Shown here: positions 33,083-41,846 of the stretch, piece by piece
How positions within the stretch are numbered: position 1 is the first letter of the stretch
Layout of the letters: every line of letters starts with the position of its first letter
DNA from: Betaproteobacteria bacterium HGW-Betaproteobacteria-9
Lineage (GTDB): Bacteria; Pseudomonadota; Gammaproteobacteria; Burkholderiales; Burkholderiaceae_C
Reading direction: 5' to 3'
Assembly (NCBI GenBank): GCA_002842215.1
Contig: PHCC01000004.1
Span: forward strand, 112,007-176,006
Length of the DNA: 64,000 nucleotides
Notes under the pieces: model-generated
Told to the model about the DNA's origin: nothing
The model's input: only the letters and a program-made list of their open reading frames with translations
The model's database searches: none
Program-made: the position numbers and the translations under genes

Positions 33083-33233
33083 GGCAGGCTCAGTTCAATC
33101 CAACGTCCTGTTGGTTGAGCGGCTGGTCACCTCGTTTGCAGCAGCGTTCGTTTTCTTCAGGTTGTTGGATGTGCATCGCATCCAGTGGCGCAGTGCGTCG
33201 GTGGACACCACCACCCGAAACCCGGAGAAAACC

Positions 33234-34283
33234 ATGTCCCACACCCCCCATCTCTCACTCGCCGTTCTCTCGACCGTCCTGGCTCTGAGCGCCTGCGGCA
33301 AGAAAGAAGAAGCCGCTCCGGCGGCCGCAGCGGCGCCCGAAGCAGCGGTTGCCCAGGCTTGCGGCAAAGTCACCGTGGCCAACATGAACTGGCAGTCGGC
33401 CGAGGTGCTGGCCCACATCGACAACATCATTTTGTCCAAGGGATACGGCTGCGAAGTGGAGCTGGTGCCGGGCGACACCATGCCCACACTGACCGCGATG
33501 ATGGAAAAGGGCCAGCCCGACGTGGCGCCCGAAGCCTGGATCAACGCCGTGCGCCAGCCGCTGGACGCGGCCGTGAAAGAAGGCAAGTTGCACTACGCCG
33601 CAAAGTCGCTGAAAGACGGCGGCGTGGAAGGCTGGTGGATCCCGAAATACGTCGCCGACGCCAACCCTTCGATCAAGACGATCGACGACGCGCTCAAGCA
33701 CCCCGAGCTGTTTCCTTCGGTTGAAAACAAGGGGAAAGGGGTGGTGCACAACTGCCCCTCGGGCTGGAACTGCCAGCTCACCACCGTCAACGCCTTCAAG
33801 GCCTGGGACGCGGCCAAACAAGGCTTCGTTCTGCTGGACACCGGTTCGGCCGCCGGCCTGGACGGCTCCATTGCCAAGGCCTACGAGCGCAAGCAAGGCT
33901 GGCTGGGTTACTACTGGGCGCCCACGTCCATCCTGGGCAAATACGACATGGTGAAGCTCGACGCCGGGGTGCCGCACGACAAGGCAGCGTTCGAGGCCTG
34001 CAACGCCGTGGCCGATTGCGACAAGCCGACCAAGAACGACTGGGCCAGTGCCGAGGTGTTCACGGTCGTCACCGACCGTTTCCAGAAAGCCGGTGGCCCG
34101 GCCATTGACTACCTCAAGCAGCGTTCTTGGGGTAACGACACGGTCAACGCGCTGCTGGCCTGGATGAGCGAGAACCAGGCCACCGGTGCCGATGGCGCGG
34201 CGCACTTCCTCAAGACCCAGCCCGAGGTCTGGAGCGGCTGGGTGAGCCCTGAAGTGGCGGAGAAGGTCAAGGCTTCGCTCTGA
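33234..34283 (+). CDS. proX: Glycine-betaine/proline-type ABC substrate-binding lipoprotein
   Basis: 349 residues. Lipobox LALSAC with the lipidated Cys at residue 21, then an Ala/Pro/Glu-rich tether (about 22-43). The fold is OpuAC/ProX-like: VTVANMNWQSAEVLAHIDNII, LVPGDTMPTLTAMMEKGQPDVAPEAW, and a later WLGYYWAPTSILGKYDMVKL block rich in Trp/Tyr, as in quaternary-amine binding pockets. Ligand is likely glycine betaine or a similar compatible solute. SD GGAG precedes the ATG. It leads proXWV, with a 111-bp gap to proW. Confidence 0.88.
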   Translation: MSHTPHLSLAVLSTVLALSACGKKEEAAPAAAAAPEAAVAQACGKVTVANMNWQSAEVLAHIDNIILSKGYGCEVELVPGDTMPTLTAMMEKGQPDVAPEAWINAVRQPLDAAVKEGKLHYAAKSLKDGGVEGWWIPKYVADANPSIKTIDDALKHPELFPSVENKGKGVVHNCPSGWNCQLTTVNAFKAWDAAKQGFVLLDTGSAAGLDGSIAKAYERKQGWLGYYWAPTSILGKYDMVKLDAGVPHDKAAFEACNAVADCDKPTKNDWASAEVFTVVTDRFQKAGGPAIDYLKQRSWGNDTVNALLAWMSENQATGADGAAHFLKTQPEVWSGWVSPEVAEKVKASL

Positions 34284-34394
34284 AGCGTGCCCGATGCGAA
34301 GCTCACGGCGCCTGTGCGGGCGCAGTGAGCTTTCGTGCGTCCGGTAGGCCTTCGGCTTGCTGGGCGTTTTTCCGACCGAACCAAGGAGCTTCAC

Positions 34395-35282
34395 ATGGCA
34401 TGGTTAAAAGAATTTCCCTCGCTCGGGTCCGATGCGTTGGGCGAAATCCGGCGTGCGGTGGATGGTGCCTTTCGCGCCTTCACACGCGAGCACGGCGAGA
34501 TGATGGAACGGCTGTTTGATCCGCTGCGCGAATTTTTGCTGGCCTCAGAGCGCTTGCTGACCCAGTCGCCCTGGCCTTTCGTGGTGGGGGGCATCGCGCT
34601 GATCGCCTGGCTCGCATCGCGCTCGCTCAAGATCGTGATCGGCACCGTGATCACGCTGCTGCTGATCGGCGTCTTCGGCATGTGGAGCGACACGATGAAG
34701 ACCATCTCGATGATCTTCGTCTGCACCGTGGTCGCGCTGGTGGTCGGCCTGCCGCTGGGCATTGCCATGAGCCGCTGGGACCGCCTGCAGAAGGTGGTCA
34801 ACCCCACGCTGGACGTGATGCAGACCATGCCGAGCTTCGTTTATCTGATCCCGGTGGTGATGCTGCTGGGCATTGGCCGCGTGCCGGGCCTGATCGCGGT
34901 GGTGATCTATGCGATTCCGCCGGTGATCCGCTTCACCAACCTGGGCATCCGCCTGGTCGACAAGGACCTGCTGGAAGCGGCCGACGCGTTCGGCTCGTCC
35001 ACCTGGCAGAAGATGCACCAAGTGCAGTTGCCGCTGGCGCTGCCGACCATCATGGCCGGTGTGAACCAGACCATCATGCTGTCGCTGGCCATGGTCGTCA
35101 TCGCGTCCATGATCGGCGTGCAAGGGCTGGGTCAGCCGGTACTCAAGGCGATCTCGAACCAGTACTTCACCATGGGCATCTTCAACGGCCTGGCCATCGT
35201 CGGCATCGCCATCATCTTTGACCGCACGTCGCAGGCCTACGGCAAGCGCCTGCAGCGTCACCTGGAGGTGGTCCATGGTTGA
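34395..35282 (+). CDS. proW: Glycine-betaine/proline-type ABC permease
   Basis: 295 residues. The first 60 residues are cytoplasmic/helical (EFPSLGSDALGEIRRAVDGA), then about six to seven helices. The coupling loop is DLLEAADAFGSSTWQKMHQVQLPLALPTIM, and the core has MQTMPSFVYLIPVVMLLGIG and IIMLSLAMVVIASMIG-like segments of ProW. SD AAGGAG. It overlaps proV by 8 bases. Confidence 0.93.
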   Translation: MAWLKEFPSLGSDALGEIRRAVDGAFRAFTREHGEMMERLFDPLREFLLASERLLTQSPWPFVVGGIALIAWLASRSLKIVIGTVITLLLIGVFGMWSDTMKTISMIFVCTVVALVVGLPLGIAMSRWDRLQKVVNPTLDVMQTMPSFVYLIPVVMLLGIGRVPGLIAVVIYAIPPVIRFTNLGIRLVDKDLLEAADAFGSSTWQKMHQVQLPLALPTIMAGVNQTIMLSLAMVVIASMIGVQGLGQPVLKAISNQYFTMGIFNGLAIVGIAIIFDRTSQAYGKRLQRHLEVVHG

Positions 35283-36369
35283 ACAAGCTGCGCAGTTGGC
35301 CGCGCCCGCCGGCATTTCGATCCGCCATCTCTACAAGATCTTCGGCCCCACGCCCGACAAGTTCCTCGGGCCGGTGCGCGAGGGCATGAGCAAGCAGGAG
35401 CTGCGCGATGTGCACGGCCACGTGCTGGGCCTGCGAGACATCAACATCGACATGCCCGCGGGCGGCATCCAGGTGGTGATGGGGCTCTCAGGCTCCGGCA
35501 AGAGCACGCTGATCCGGCACATCAACCGCCTCATCGACCCCACGGCCGGCGAGGTGCTGGTGCAGGTGAACGGCCAGCCAGTGGACGTGGTGAAGATGAA
35601 CCAGCGCGAGCTGCTGCAGTTTCGCCGCGAACAGACGGCGATGGTGTTCCAGAAGTTCGCGCTGTTCCCGCACTTCACCGTGCTGGAGAACGCCGAGTAC
35701 GGCCTGCAGGTGCAGGGCGTGGCGCGCAAGAAGCGGCGCGAGAACGCGATGCGCTGGATCGAGCGGGTCGGCCTCAAGGGCTACGAAGACAACTACCCCA
35801 ACCAGCTCTCGGGCGGCATGCAGCAGCGTGTGGGCCTGGCGCGTGCGCTGAGCAACGACGCGCCGATCCTGCTGATGGACGAAGCGTTTTCCGCACTCGA
35901 TCCGCTGATCCGCAGCGACATGCAGAGCGTGCTGCTGGACCTGCAGCAGGAGATCGGCAAGACCATCGTCTTCATCACGCACGACCTCGACGAAGCCTTG
36001 CGCCTGGGCGACCGCATCGCCATCCTGCGCGACGGCGAAGTGGTGCAGCAGGGCACCGGCCAGCAGATTGTGCTCAAGCCGGCGGACGACTACATCGCCA
36101 GTTTCGTGCGCGATGTGAACCGTGGCCGCGTGATCCGTTGTCGCACGCTGATGTTGTCCGGATCGCGTGTCGATGGCCCGGATGTGGACCCGAGCCTGGT
36201 CATCGAAGAAGCGGCCCGGCAGTTGAGCGCGGAAAGCAAAGAGGCCGCCAATGTGGTCAACAGCAAGGGCAAACACCTGGGCACCATCAGCATGAGCGAC
36301 ATCATCGGGGCCATCGTGCCGCCGAATCCGGAGCCTGTGCCGGAGGTGGAAACGGCCGAGAGCCGCTGA
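35275..36369 (+). CDS. proV: Glycine-betaine/proline-type ABC ATPase
   Basis: 364 residues. ProV-type N-terminal extension (IRHLYKIFGPTPDKFLGPVREG), Walker A GLSGSGKST, Q loop MVFQKFALFPH, signature LSGGMQQRVGLARAL, Walker B ILLMDEAFSALDP, H loop ITHDLDEAL. The C terminus (from about 285) is a single CBS-like stretch ending in GTISMSDIIGAI, shorter than the E. coli two-CBS region. ATG 35275 lies inside the proW end. Confidence 0.93.
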   Translation: MVEQAAQLAAPAGISIRHLYKIFGPTPDKFLGPVREGMSKQELRDVHGHVLGLRDINIDMPAGGIQVVMGLSGSGKSTLIRHINRLIDPTAGEVLVQVNGQPVDVVKMNQRELLQFRREQTAMVFQKFALFPHFTVLENAEYGLQVQGVARKKRRENAMRWIERVGLKGYEDNYPNQLSGGMQQRVGLARALSNDAPILLMDEAFSALDPLIRSDMQSVLLDLQQEIGKTIVFITHDLDEALRLGDRIAILRDGEVVQQGTGQQIVLKPADDYIASFVRDVNRGRVIRCRTLMLSGSRVDGPDVDPSLVIEEAARQLSAESKEAANVVNSKGKHLGTISMSDIIGAIVPPNPEPVPEVETAESR

Positions 36370-36402
36370 TGCAGCCAAGCTGTCGGCATGACCGGCAGAC
36401 GC

Positions 36403-36439
36403 CATGAAAAAGGCGGACTCAGAGACCGCCTTTTTCATG
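36403..36439. terminator. Bidirectional terminator between proV and the SH3 gene
   Basis: CATGAAAAAGGCGG (36403-36416) and CCGCCTTTTTCATG (36426-36439) form a perfect 14-bp stem with a nine-base loop and A/T tracts on both sides, serving the two converging genes. Confidence 0.92.
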
Positions 36440-36453
36440 GATGCCAGACCCGC

Positions 36454-36915
36454 TCACCAGCCCCACAACAGGCGCTTGGCGATCCAGCCAGTCTTGCCGT
36501 TGTCGCGCTCCACGCGCACCCAGTCGGGCCGCTTCTCGCGCGTGCGCAGCAGCTCGCCATATTCGGCCTTGCCAACGATGCGGTGCTGCGTGCCGGGGCC
36601 GGAGCGGATGTTGGCGACCCGGGATTTCACGACGTGGTGCGGCGTGCGGCCCGTGAGTGAGCGCGCCACCCAGCCGCGGTCGTTTTCGAAATCACTGACC
36701 TTCAGCCAGTTGCCCTGGCGGGCGACCACCTTGAGTGGGTAACCTTTTCGCAGTTCCCACAGGACCTCGGTGTTTGTGCCGGGCCCCGAACGCATGTTCA
36801 GGACGTTGCCTTTCACGCTGACCATGCTCTGGGCGCTGGCGGTGTGGCCCGTCAGCAGTGCCAGCCCGGTGGCGATTGCAGCGAGGGTGTTTCGAAAGCG
36901 ATGGGTGCGTGTCAT
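36454..36915 (-). CDS. Exported protein with two bacterial SH3 domains
   Basis: 153 residues with a signal peptide (about 1-30, ending HTASAQ). Two SH3b (SH3_3-type) domains follow: VKGNVLNMRSGPGTNTEVLWEL (about 34-90) and SRVANIRSGPGTQHRIVGKA (about 97-150). Both keep the LN/IR-SGPG signature. Such proteins bind cell wall in the periplasm; no enzyme domain is attached. ATG 36915 has AAGGAG nine bases upstream; a start 36 bases further out was rejected. Confidence 0.88.
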   Translation of the reverse strand: MTRTHRFRNTLAAIATGLALLTGHTASAQSMVSVKGNVLNMRSGPGTNTEVLWELRKGYPLKVVARQGNWLKVSDFENDRGWVARSLTGRTPHHVVKSRVANIRSGPGTQHRIVGKAEYGELLRTREKRPDWVRVERDNGKTGWIAKRLLWGW

Positions 36916-37013
36916 CCGCGGGGGCTCCTTCTCTTGGGGTTGAACGATCAACAGGGTGGGAGGGCATCAGGCGCCACAGGTTCCCGAAAAAATGCGTGGT
37001 GTTGATCGATGGG

Positions 37014-39434
37014 TCATGGGCTCCACGGTGTTTTCGTGTCCGCAACGGCTTGCCGGCAGGCTTCCCGGTAAGCCTTGAGGGTCTGTTCGCAGCGCCCCAG
37101 CAGGCTGTCTGCCGGGTAGGGGCCTGCCGCGTCATCGGTGATGCCGGCGTCCATGCCGCTCAGCAGCGCCAGGCCTTCTCCGACGTGGCTGGCGGTGTGG
37201 ATGTGGAAGCGGCCCTGGGCCACGGCATCCACCACAGCATGGTCCAGCATCAGGTGGCGCAAGTTGCGCTGCGGCAGCAGCACACCCTGCGTGCCATCCA
37301 GACCCGCCGCGTCACAGACGCGGAACCAGCCCTCGATCTTCTCGTTCACACCGCCCACAGGCAACACCTCACCGTGCTGGTTGAGCGCGCCGGTCACGGC
37401 GATGCCTTGCCGCAGCGGCACACCCGAGAGCGATGAAAGCAGAGCAAACAGCTCGGCACAAGAGGCCGAGTCGCCCTCCACACCCTGGTATTCCTGCTCG
37501 AACACGATGGATGCGTTCAGCGCCAGAGGAGTCAGGTGCGCAAACAGCGCCGTCAGGTAACTGTGCAGGATCAGCACGCCCTTGTCATGGATCGGGCCCG
37601 ACATCTCGACCTCGCGTTCGATGTTGAGCAGGCCGCGCGTGCCCGCGTGGCTGCGCGCCGTCACGCGCACCGGCAGGCCGAAGCGCCAGTCGCCCAGATC
37701 GATCTGCGTCAGGCCGTTGATCTGGCCCACGCGCGCGCCCTGCAGCGAAATCAGGCGTTCACCTTCGGTGATGGATTCGCGCAGTCGTTGCTCGGGGTAG
37801 TCGTGGCGCTGGCGCCGGGCGGTCAGGGCGGCGTCCACATCCGGCGCCTCCACCAGGACGGCGCCGCGTGCGCGACACAGCGCGGCGCTCTCGGCCACCA
37901 GCGCCTCGGTGCGCGCGAAGATGGCGCTCTGGCGGGCCTGGTCGTCGACCTCGCGGTGCGAGTCTTCCAGCAGCCGCGCCACGGCAGCCGCCGAAAAATG
38001 GGGCAGACCGAGCTTGCGGCAGGTGTGCGCCACGTACAGCGCGCTGGCCGCGCGCGTGTCGTCGCTGGCGGGGAAGCTTTCGGCAAAATCCACCTTGACG
38101 CGGAAGTGGCGCGAAAACTCCGGGTCACCTTCCTGCAGCGCGTAGTACTCCTCCACCGAGCCGATCAGCACGATTTTCACCGCCACGTCTACCGCCTCGG
38201 GCAACAGCGAAACCGCCGCCATCGGCATGGGCGAATTGCCGGGCTCTTCAATCTGCACCCGGCCCGAGCGCAGGAAGCGGCGCAGCTTCTCCCACACCAG
38301 TTCCTCGGACAGCAGGTCGCGCAGGTGCAGCAGCAGGAAGCCGCCGTGGGCCCGGATCAGGCTGCCGGCCCGAACGCGCGAGAAGTCGGTCAGCATCATG
38401 TCTTCTTCGGCCTGGTATTCGATGCGGCCAAAGAGGGTGTGGTAGACCGGGTTGTCTTCCACGATCACCGGTGCGCCCGTGCGCCCCGCGTTGTCCACCA
38501 CCAGGTTCACACGGTAGCCCAGCAGCAACTGGGTCAGCGCTTCCTGGCGCACCTCGTCGTCGCTGTCCTGCGCGATGAAGAGTTCGATGTGCTCCAGCAC
38601 GTCGTGCTGCACCTGTTCCAGGTAGCTGCCGAGCTTGACCGAGTCCTTGATCTGTTTCTTCAGGCTGACCCGGATCTCCTGCATCTCGTGGTCCAGCCAG
38701 GGCTTGACGACCTGGCGGCGCAGCGCGGCCAGGGCCTCGTTCATCACGCGCTCCATGGGCCGGGTCTTGTCGAGGAAACGTGCGATTTCCTGCCGCAGCG
38801 CCTCTTCGGCCTTGTCGATCTCGGCACGCCGCTCCTTGGACAGGGCGCGGGCTTCGTTTTCGGTGAGCGCGCTGCCCTTGTCCCCCATCAGGGTGAACAC
38901 CAGATGGCCGGACTCGCGGAAGAGGTTGAAGCCGAGGGATTCGGCAAAAGTGTCCAGCTCGGCGTAGGCCTTGGCTTCCTCGCTCTGGTAGGCGGCCCGG
39001 ATGCGCCCGCTCTCGGATTTGAAATCTTCGCTGCCCAGGCGCTGGGGTATCTCAGTCTGCAGCCCGCGCGAGAACCGGGTCATGAGCTGACGCAGTTCGC
39101 GGCCCTGGCCGGCGGGCATGCGCAGGGCGCGCGGCCGCTCGGGGGCGTCGAAGTTGTGCAGGTAACACAGGTCGGGCGGCACCGGGCGCCCCGCCGCCAC
39201 GGCCTGGGTCAGCTGGCGCAGCAGCGAGGAGCGCCCGCTGCCCACCTCACCCAGCACGAACAGGTTGTAGTCGGCCTGGTCCATAGCGAGACCGAAGCGG
39301 GCGGCGTTCTGCGCACGCTCCTGCCCGATCCAGGGCAGCTCGGTGGTCTGCAGTTCCGAGGTATCGGCAAAGCCCAGCGTGGCCGGGTCGATGTTCAGGC
39401 GCAGTTGCTCGGGCTTCAGGGGCGTGGCGTTCAT
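37014..39434 (-). CDS. Lon-family (S16) ATP-dependent protease, YcbZ/LonC-like
   Basis: 806 residues. The N-terminal ATPase-like domain has LGEVGSGRSS at 61-70, i.e. a Walker A in which the usual Lys is Arg68. A large helical insert with coiled-coil tendency (about 150-270, KAYAELDTFAESLGF to DKTRPMERVMNEAL) follows, then further AAA segments (SLIRAHGGFLLLHLRDLL; FPASDDTRAASALYVAH). The C-terminal Lon domain has the Ser-Lys dyad: Ser656 in EGDSASCAEL and Lys699 in GGVNEKIEGW. The target proteins are unknown. ATG 39434 is preferred over an in-frame start 57 bases upstream. Confidence 0.9.
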   Translation of the reverse strand: MNATPLKPEQLRLNIDPATLGFADTSELQTTELPWIGQERAQNAARFGLAMDQADYNLFVLGEVGSGRSSLLRQLTQAVAAGRPVPPDLCYLHNFDAPERPRALRMPAGQGRELRQLMTRFSRGLQTEIPQRLGSEDFKSESGRIRAAYQSEEAKAYAELDTFAESLGFNLFRESGHLVFTLMGDKGSALTENEARALSKERRAEIDKAEEALRQEIARFLDKTRPMERVMNEALAALRRQVVKPWLDHEMQEIRVSLKKQIKDSVKLGSYLEQVQHDVLEHIELFIAQDSDDEVRQEALTQLLLGYRVNLVVDNAGRTGAPVIVEDNPVYHTLFGRIEYQAEEDMMLTDFSRVRAGSLIRAHGGFLLLHLRDLLSEELVWEKLRRFLRSGRVQIEEPGNSPMPMAAVSLLPEAVDVAVKIVLIGSVEEYYALQEGDPEFSRHFRVKVDFAESFPASDDTRAASALYVAHTCRKLGLPHFSAAAVARLLEDSHREVDDQARQSAIFARTEALVAESAALCRARGAVLVEAPDVDAALTARRQRHDYPEQRLRESITEGERLISLQGARVGQINGLTQIDLGDWRFGLPVRVTARSHAGTRGLLNIEREVEMSGPIHDKGVLILHSYLTALFAHLTPLALNASIVFEQEYQGVEGDSASCAELFALLSSLSGVPLRQGIAVTGALNQHGEVLPVGGVNEKIEGWFRVCDAAGLDGTQGVLLPQRNLRHLMLDHAVVDAVAQGRFHIHTASHVGEGLALLSGMDAGITDDAAGPYPADSLLGRCEQTLKAYREACRQAVADTKTPWSP

Positions 39435-39500
39435 GAGGCGTCTCGTGGGTGGCAAGGTTTCATGATGTGCGGAACGCCGGGCGCTGCGCAAGCGCCGATG

Positions 39501-40871
39501 TCAAACCGCCCGGCCGGCCGCCAGTCCGCTGCGCACCGCGCCTTCGAGCGTGGCGGGGTAGGGGCCGTCCACGTAGTCGCCCGCTGCCCACAGGCCCGGC
39601 GCGATGGTCGCCGCCGGCCGCTGCAGGCCGGGCGTGCAGGCGAATGTGGCGCGTTTTTCCACCACCGTCTGGATCGCCTGCAGGCCGTTCAGGCCCAACT
39701 GGTCCGCGGCCTGCTGCAGCACGCGCGCCTGCAGCGCGTCGCGCTCGCCCTCGCTGGCGCTCAACACGAAGGCGAGAACGCCTTGCGCCGCCGCGTCGTG
39801 CGGTGTGAGCTGGCCACGGTCGAACACAAACTGCGCCGGGGCGCGCAACGCGTCGGGATCGGCGGGCAACGCCAGCATGGGCGCGGCCAGCCGTGCGCCG
39901 GGTGCCCAGGTGTAGACGGTGGTGATGGCGGTGAAACGCAGCGCTGCGGTGGTGCGCGACCAGGCGCCGAGCTGGCTCGCGGTGCCGGTGTCACCCGCAG
40001 CACCCGCCTCGGATGCGGCCTGCGCCATGGCCTGTGCGGCAGGGCCGGCGGCCGTGGCCCAGATCACGCGGTCGAAGGTCTCCGCGCCTTCCGCGGTGGT
40101 CAGCTGCCACGCCTTGCGCTGAGGGCTCAGGCCCAGCACGCGTTCGCCGGTTCGCAGACGCACGGTGTCCGGGTGTCGGGTCGACAGCCATTGCGCCGCC
40201 GCGTCGGGCATCAGCGCCGAGAGGTCGGTGCGCGGCAGCAGCAGGTTGGATGCGCCCAGCCCGGCATGGCCCGCGCCAAACAACGCATCGCGCATCACGT
40301 TCAGGAACACCTGCGCGCTGGCCTGCGCGCCCGGGATGTTCAAGGCCGACACGCACAGCGGTTCGATCAGCCCATCCATCACGCGCGCCGGCAGGCGGGC
40401 GCAGAGTTCGGCCACGGTCATCGAAGGCGGGCACGCAAATCCGGACCGCTGCCAGCCGAGCGAAGCACGGACCAGCGCCAGGCGCTCGCCCCACGACCAG
40501 CCGCGCGCCGTGGCGATCGCCGCCAGCGCATCGAAGGGGGCCGGCCAGCGCGCCGCCCAGGCGGGGGTCTGCAGGCCGCTGCCGTCCGGGTAGGGCAGGG
40601 CCAGCGGCAGGCGGAGCAGGGCCTGGTCCAGGTCCACACCCACCCTTTGCATGAGCGCCAGCGTCTGGCTGTAGGCGCCGATCAGGATGTGTTGTCCGTT
40701 GTCGAGCGTGAGGGACTGGCCGTCGGGCCGTTGCACATGCAATGCGCGGGCGCGGCCACCCAAGGTGCGGCTGGCTTCGAACACCGTCACATCGGCGCCC
40801 GCTTCGGCCGCTGCCACGGCCGCGGCCATGCCGGCCCAGCCTGCGCCGACGATGGCGGTTTTTATGTTCAA
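39501..40871 (-). CDS. hpnE: Hydroxysqualene dehydroxylase
   Basis: About 456 residues. FAD-binding amine-oxidase fold with N-terminal TAIVGAGWAGMAAAVAAAEAGADVTVFEA, GGRAR and LDNGQHILIGAYSQTL, and C-terminal PGLWAAGDYVDGPYPATLEGAVRSG. HpnE reduces hydroxysqualene to squalene, the third step of the HpnCDE route that feeds hopanoid or other triterpene synthesis. The start is TTG (40871-40869), overlapping the hpnD stop (TTGA). Frame extends further upstream but only through the antisense of hpnD. Confidence 0.9.
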   Translation of the reverse strand: MNIKTAIVGAGWAGMAAAVAAAEAGADVTVFEASRTLGGRARALHVQRPDGQSLTLDNGQHILIGAYSQTLALMQRVGVDLDQALLRLPLALPYPDGSGLQTPAWAARWPAPFDALAAIATARGWSWGERLALVRASLGWQRSGFACPPSMTVAELCARLPARVMDGLIEPLCVSALNIPGAQASAQVFLNVMRDALFGAGHAGLGASNLLLPRTDLSALMPDAAAQWLSTRHPDTVRLRTGERVLGLSPQRKAWQLTTAEGAETFDRVIWATAAGPAAQAMAQAASEAGAAGDTGTASQLGAWSRTTAALRFTAITTVYTWAPGARLAAPMLALPADPDALRAPAQFVFDRGQLTPHDAAAQGVLAFVLSASEGERDALQARVLQQAADQLGLNGLQAIQTVVEKRATFACTPGLQRPAATIAPGLWAAGDYVDGPYPATLEGAVRSGLAAGRAV

Positions 40872-41734
40872 AGCCGCCCCAGCGCCTGCACCTTCCACGC
40901 CAGCCAGAACTTGCGCAGCGGCGTCAGGCTCACGCGCCGGGTCAGCACCAGCAGCGGGTCGGAGGTGATTTCCTGCAGCAGGGTGCGGTAGATGCTGGCC
41001 ATCATCAGACCCGGCTTCTGCGCCCGGCGGTCGGCTTCGGGCAACAGGGCCAGGGCTTCGTCGTAGGTGGCCAGGGCGCGCTCGCACTGGAACCGCATCA
41101 AGGCCAGGAAACGGCGCTGGAAGTCGGCGGTGTCCATACCGGGCGCGGCGCCGCGTTTGATGAGTTCGTGCGCCTTCACGTCGAAACGCTGCAACTCGTT
41201 CACCGGCAGGTAGATGCGCCCGCGCGCCGCGTCTTCGCCGACGTCGCGGATGATGTTGGTGAGCTGGAACGCCAGGCCCAGCCGGTGGGCGTAGGCGGTG
41301 GTCTGCGCCTGGGTCTGGCCGAAGATGCGGGCCGCCACTTCGCCCACCACGCCTGCCACCAGGTGGCAGTACTGCTGCAGGTTGGCGAAGTCGAGGTAGC
41401 GGTTCTGGTCCAGGTCCATCTGGCAACCGTCGATCACGGCCAGCAGGTGCCGCGCTTCGATGCCGTAGCGGGCGGTGTGCGGCATCAGCGCCTGCATCAC
41501 CGGGTGGTTCTTCTCGCCGGCAAAGGCCTGCGCCACCTCGCGCCGCCACCAGGCGAGCTTGGTCTGCGCCACGCCGGGGTCCGTCACTTCGTCGACCACA
41601 TCGTCCACCTCGCGGCAGAAGGCGTAGAACGCCGTGATGGCGGCGCGGCGCTCGGGCGGCAGGAACAGGAAGGCGTAATAGAAGCTGCTGCCCGAGGCAG
41701 CGGCTTTTTGTTGAACGTAGTCTTGGGGATTCAT
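40868..41734 (-). CDS. hpnD: Presqualene diphosphate synthase
   Basis: 288 residues. Squalene/phytoene synthase fold with the two Asp-rich motifs: FCREVDDVVDEV (about 40-51) and IIRDVGEDAARGRIYLP (about 160-176). HpnD condenses two farnesyl diphosphates to presqualene diphosphate. It is distinguished from HpnC by order next to hpnE and by the N terminus MNPQDYVQQKAAASGSSFYYAF. It starts the hpnDE unit; hpnC lies 8 kb away at 49.0 kb. Confidence 0.93.
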   Translation of the reverse strand: MNPQDYVQQKAAASGSSFYYAFLFLPPERRAAITAFYAFCREVDDVVDEVTDPGVAQTKLAWWRREVAQAFAGEKNHPVMQALMPHTARYGIEARHLLAVIDGCQMDLDQNRYLDFANLQQYCHLVAGVVGEVAARIFGQTQAQTTAYAHRLGLAFQLTNIIRDVGEDAARGRIYLPVNELQRFDVKAHELIKRGAAPGMDTADFQRRFLALMRFQCERALATYDEALALLPEADRRAQKPGLMMASIYRTLLQEITSDPLLVLTRRVSLTPLRKFWLAWKVQALGRL

Positions 41735-41846
41735 GAGCTCAGGCGGGGTTGCCTGAGTGTAATCAGCCGTTCTCGTCGATCGCGTGCGGGCGTTCCACCC
41801 CGCACCATCGCAAGCGCCGGGTGCGCGTACAGGGCCAGCGGCGTAG

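Noticed and set aside
37536..40991. 1151-codon open frame antisense to the Lon-like protease, hpnE and part of hpnD
   Set aside because: Spans three real genes on the opposite strand and has no recognisable domain or ribosome-binding site.
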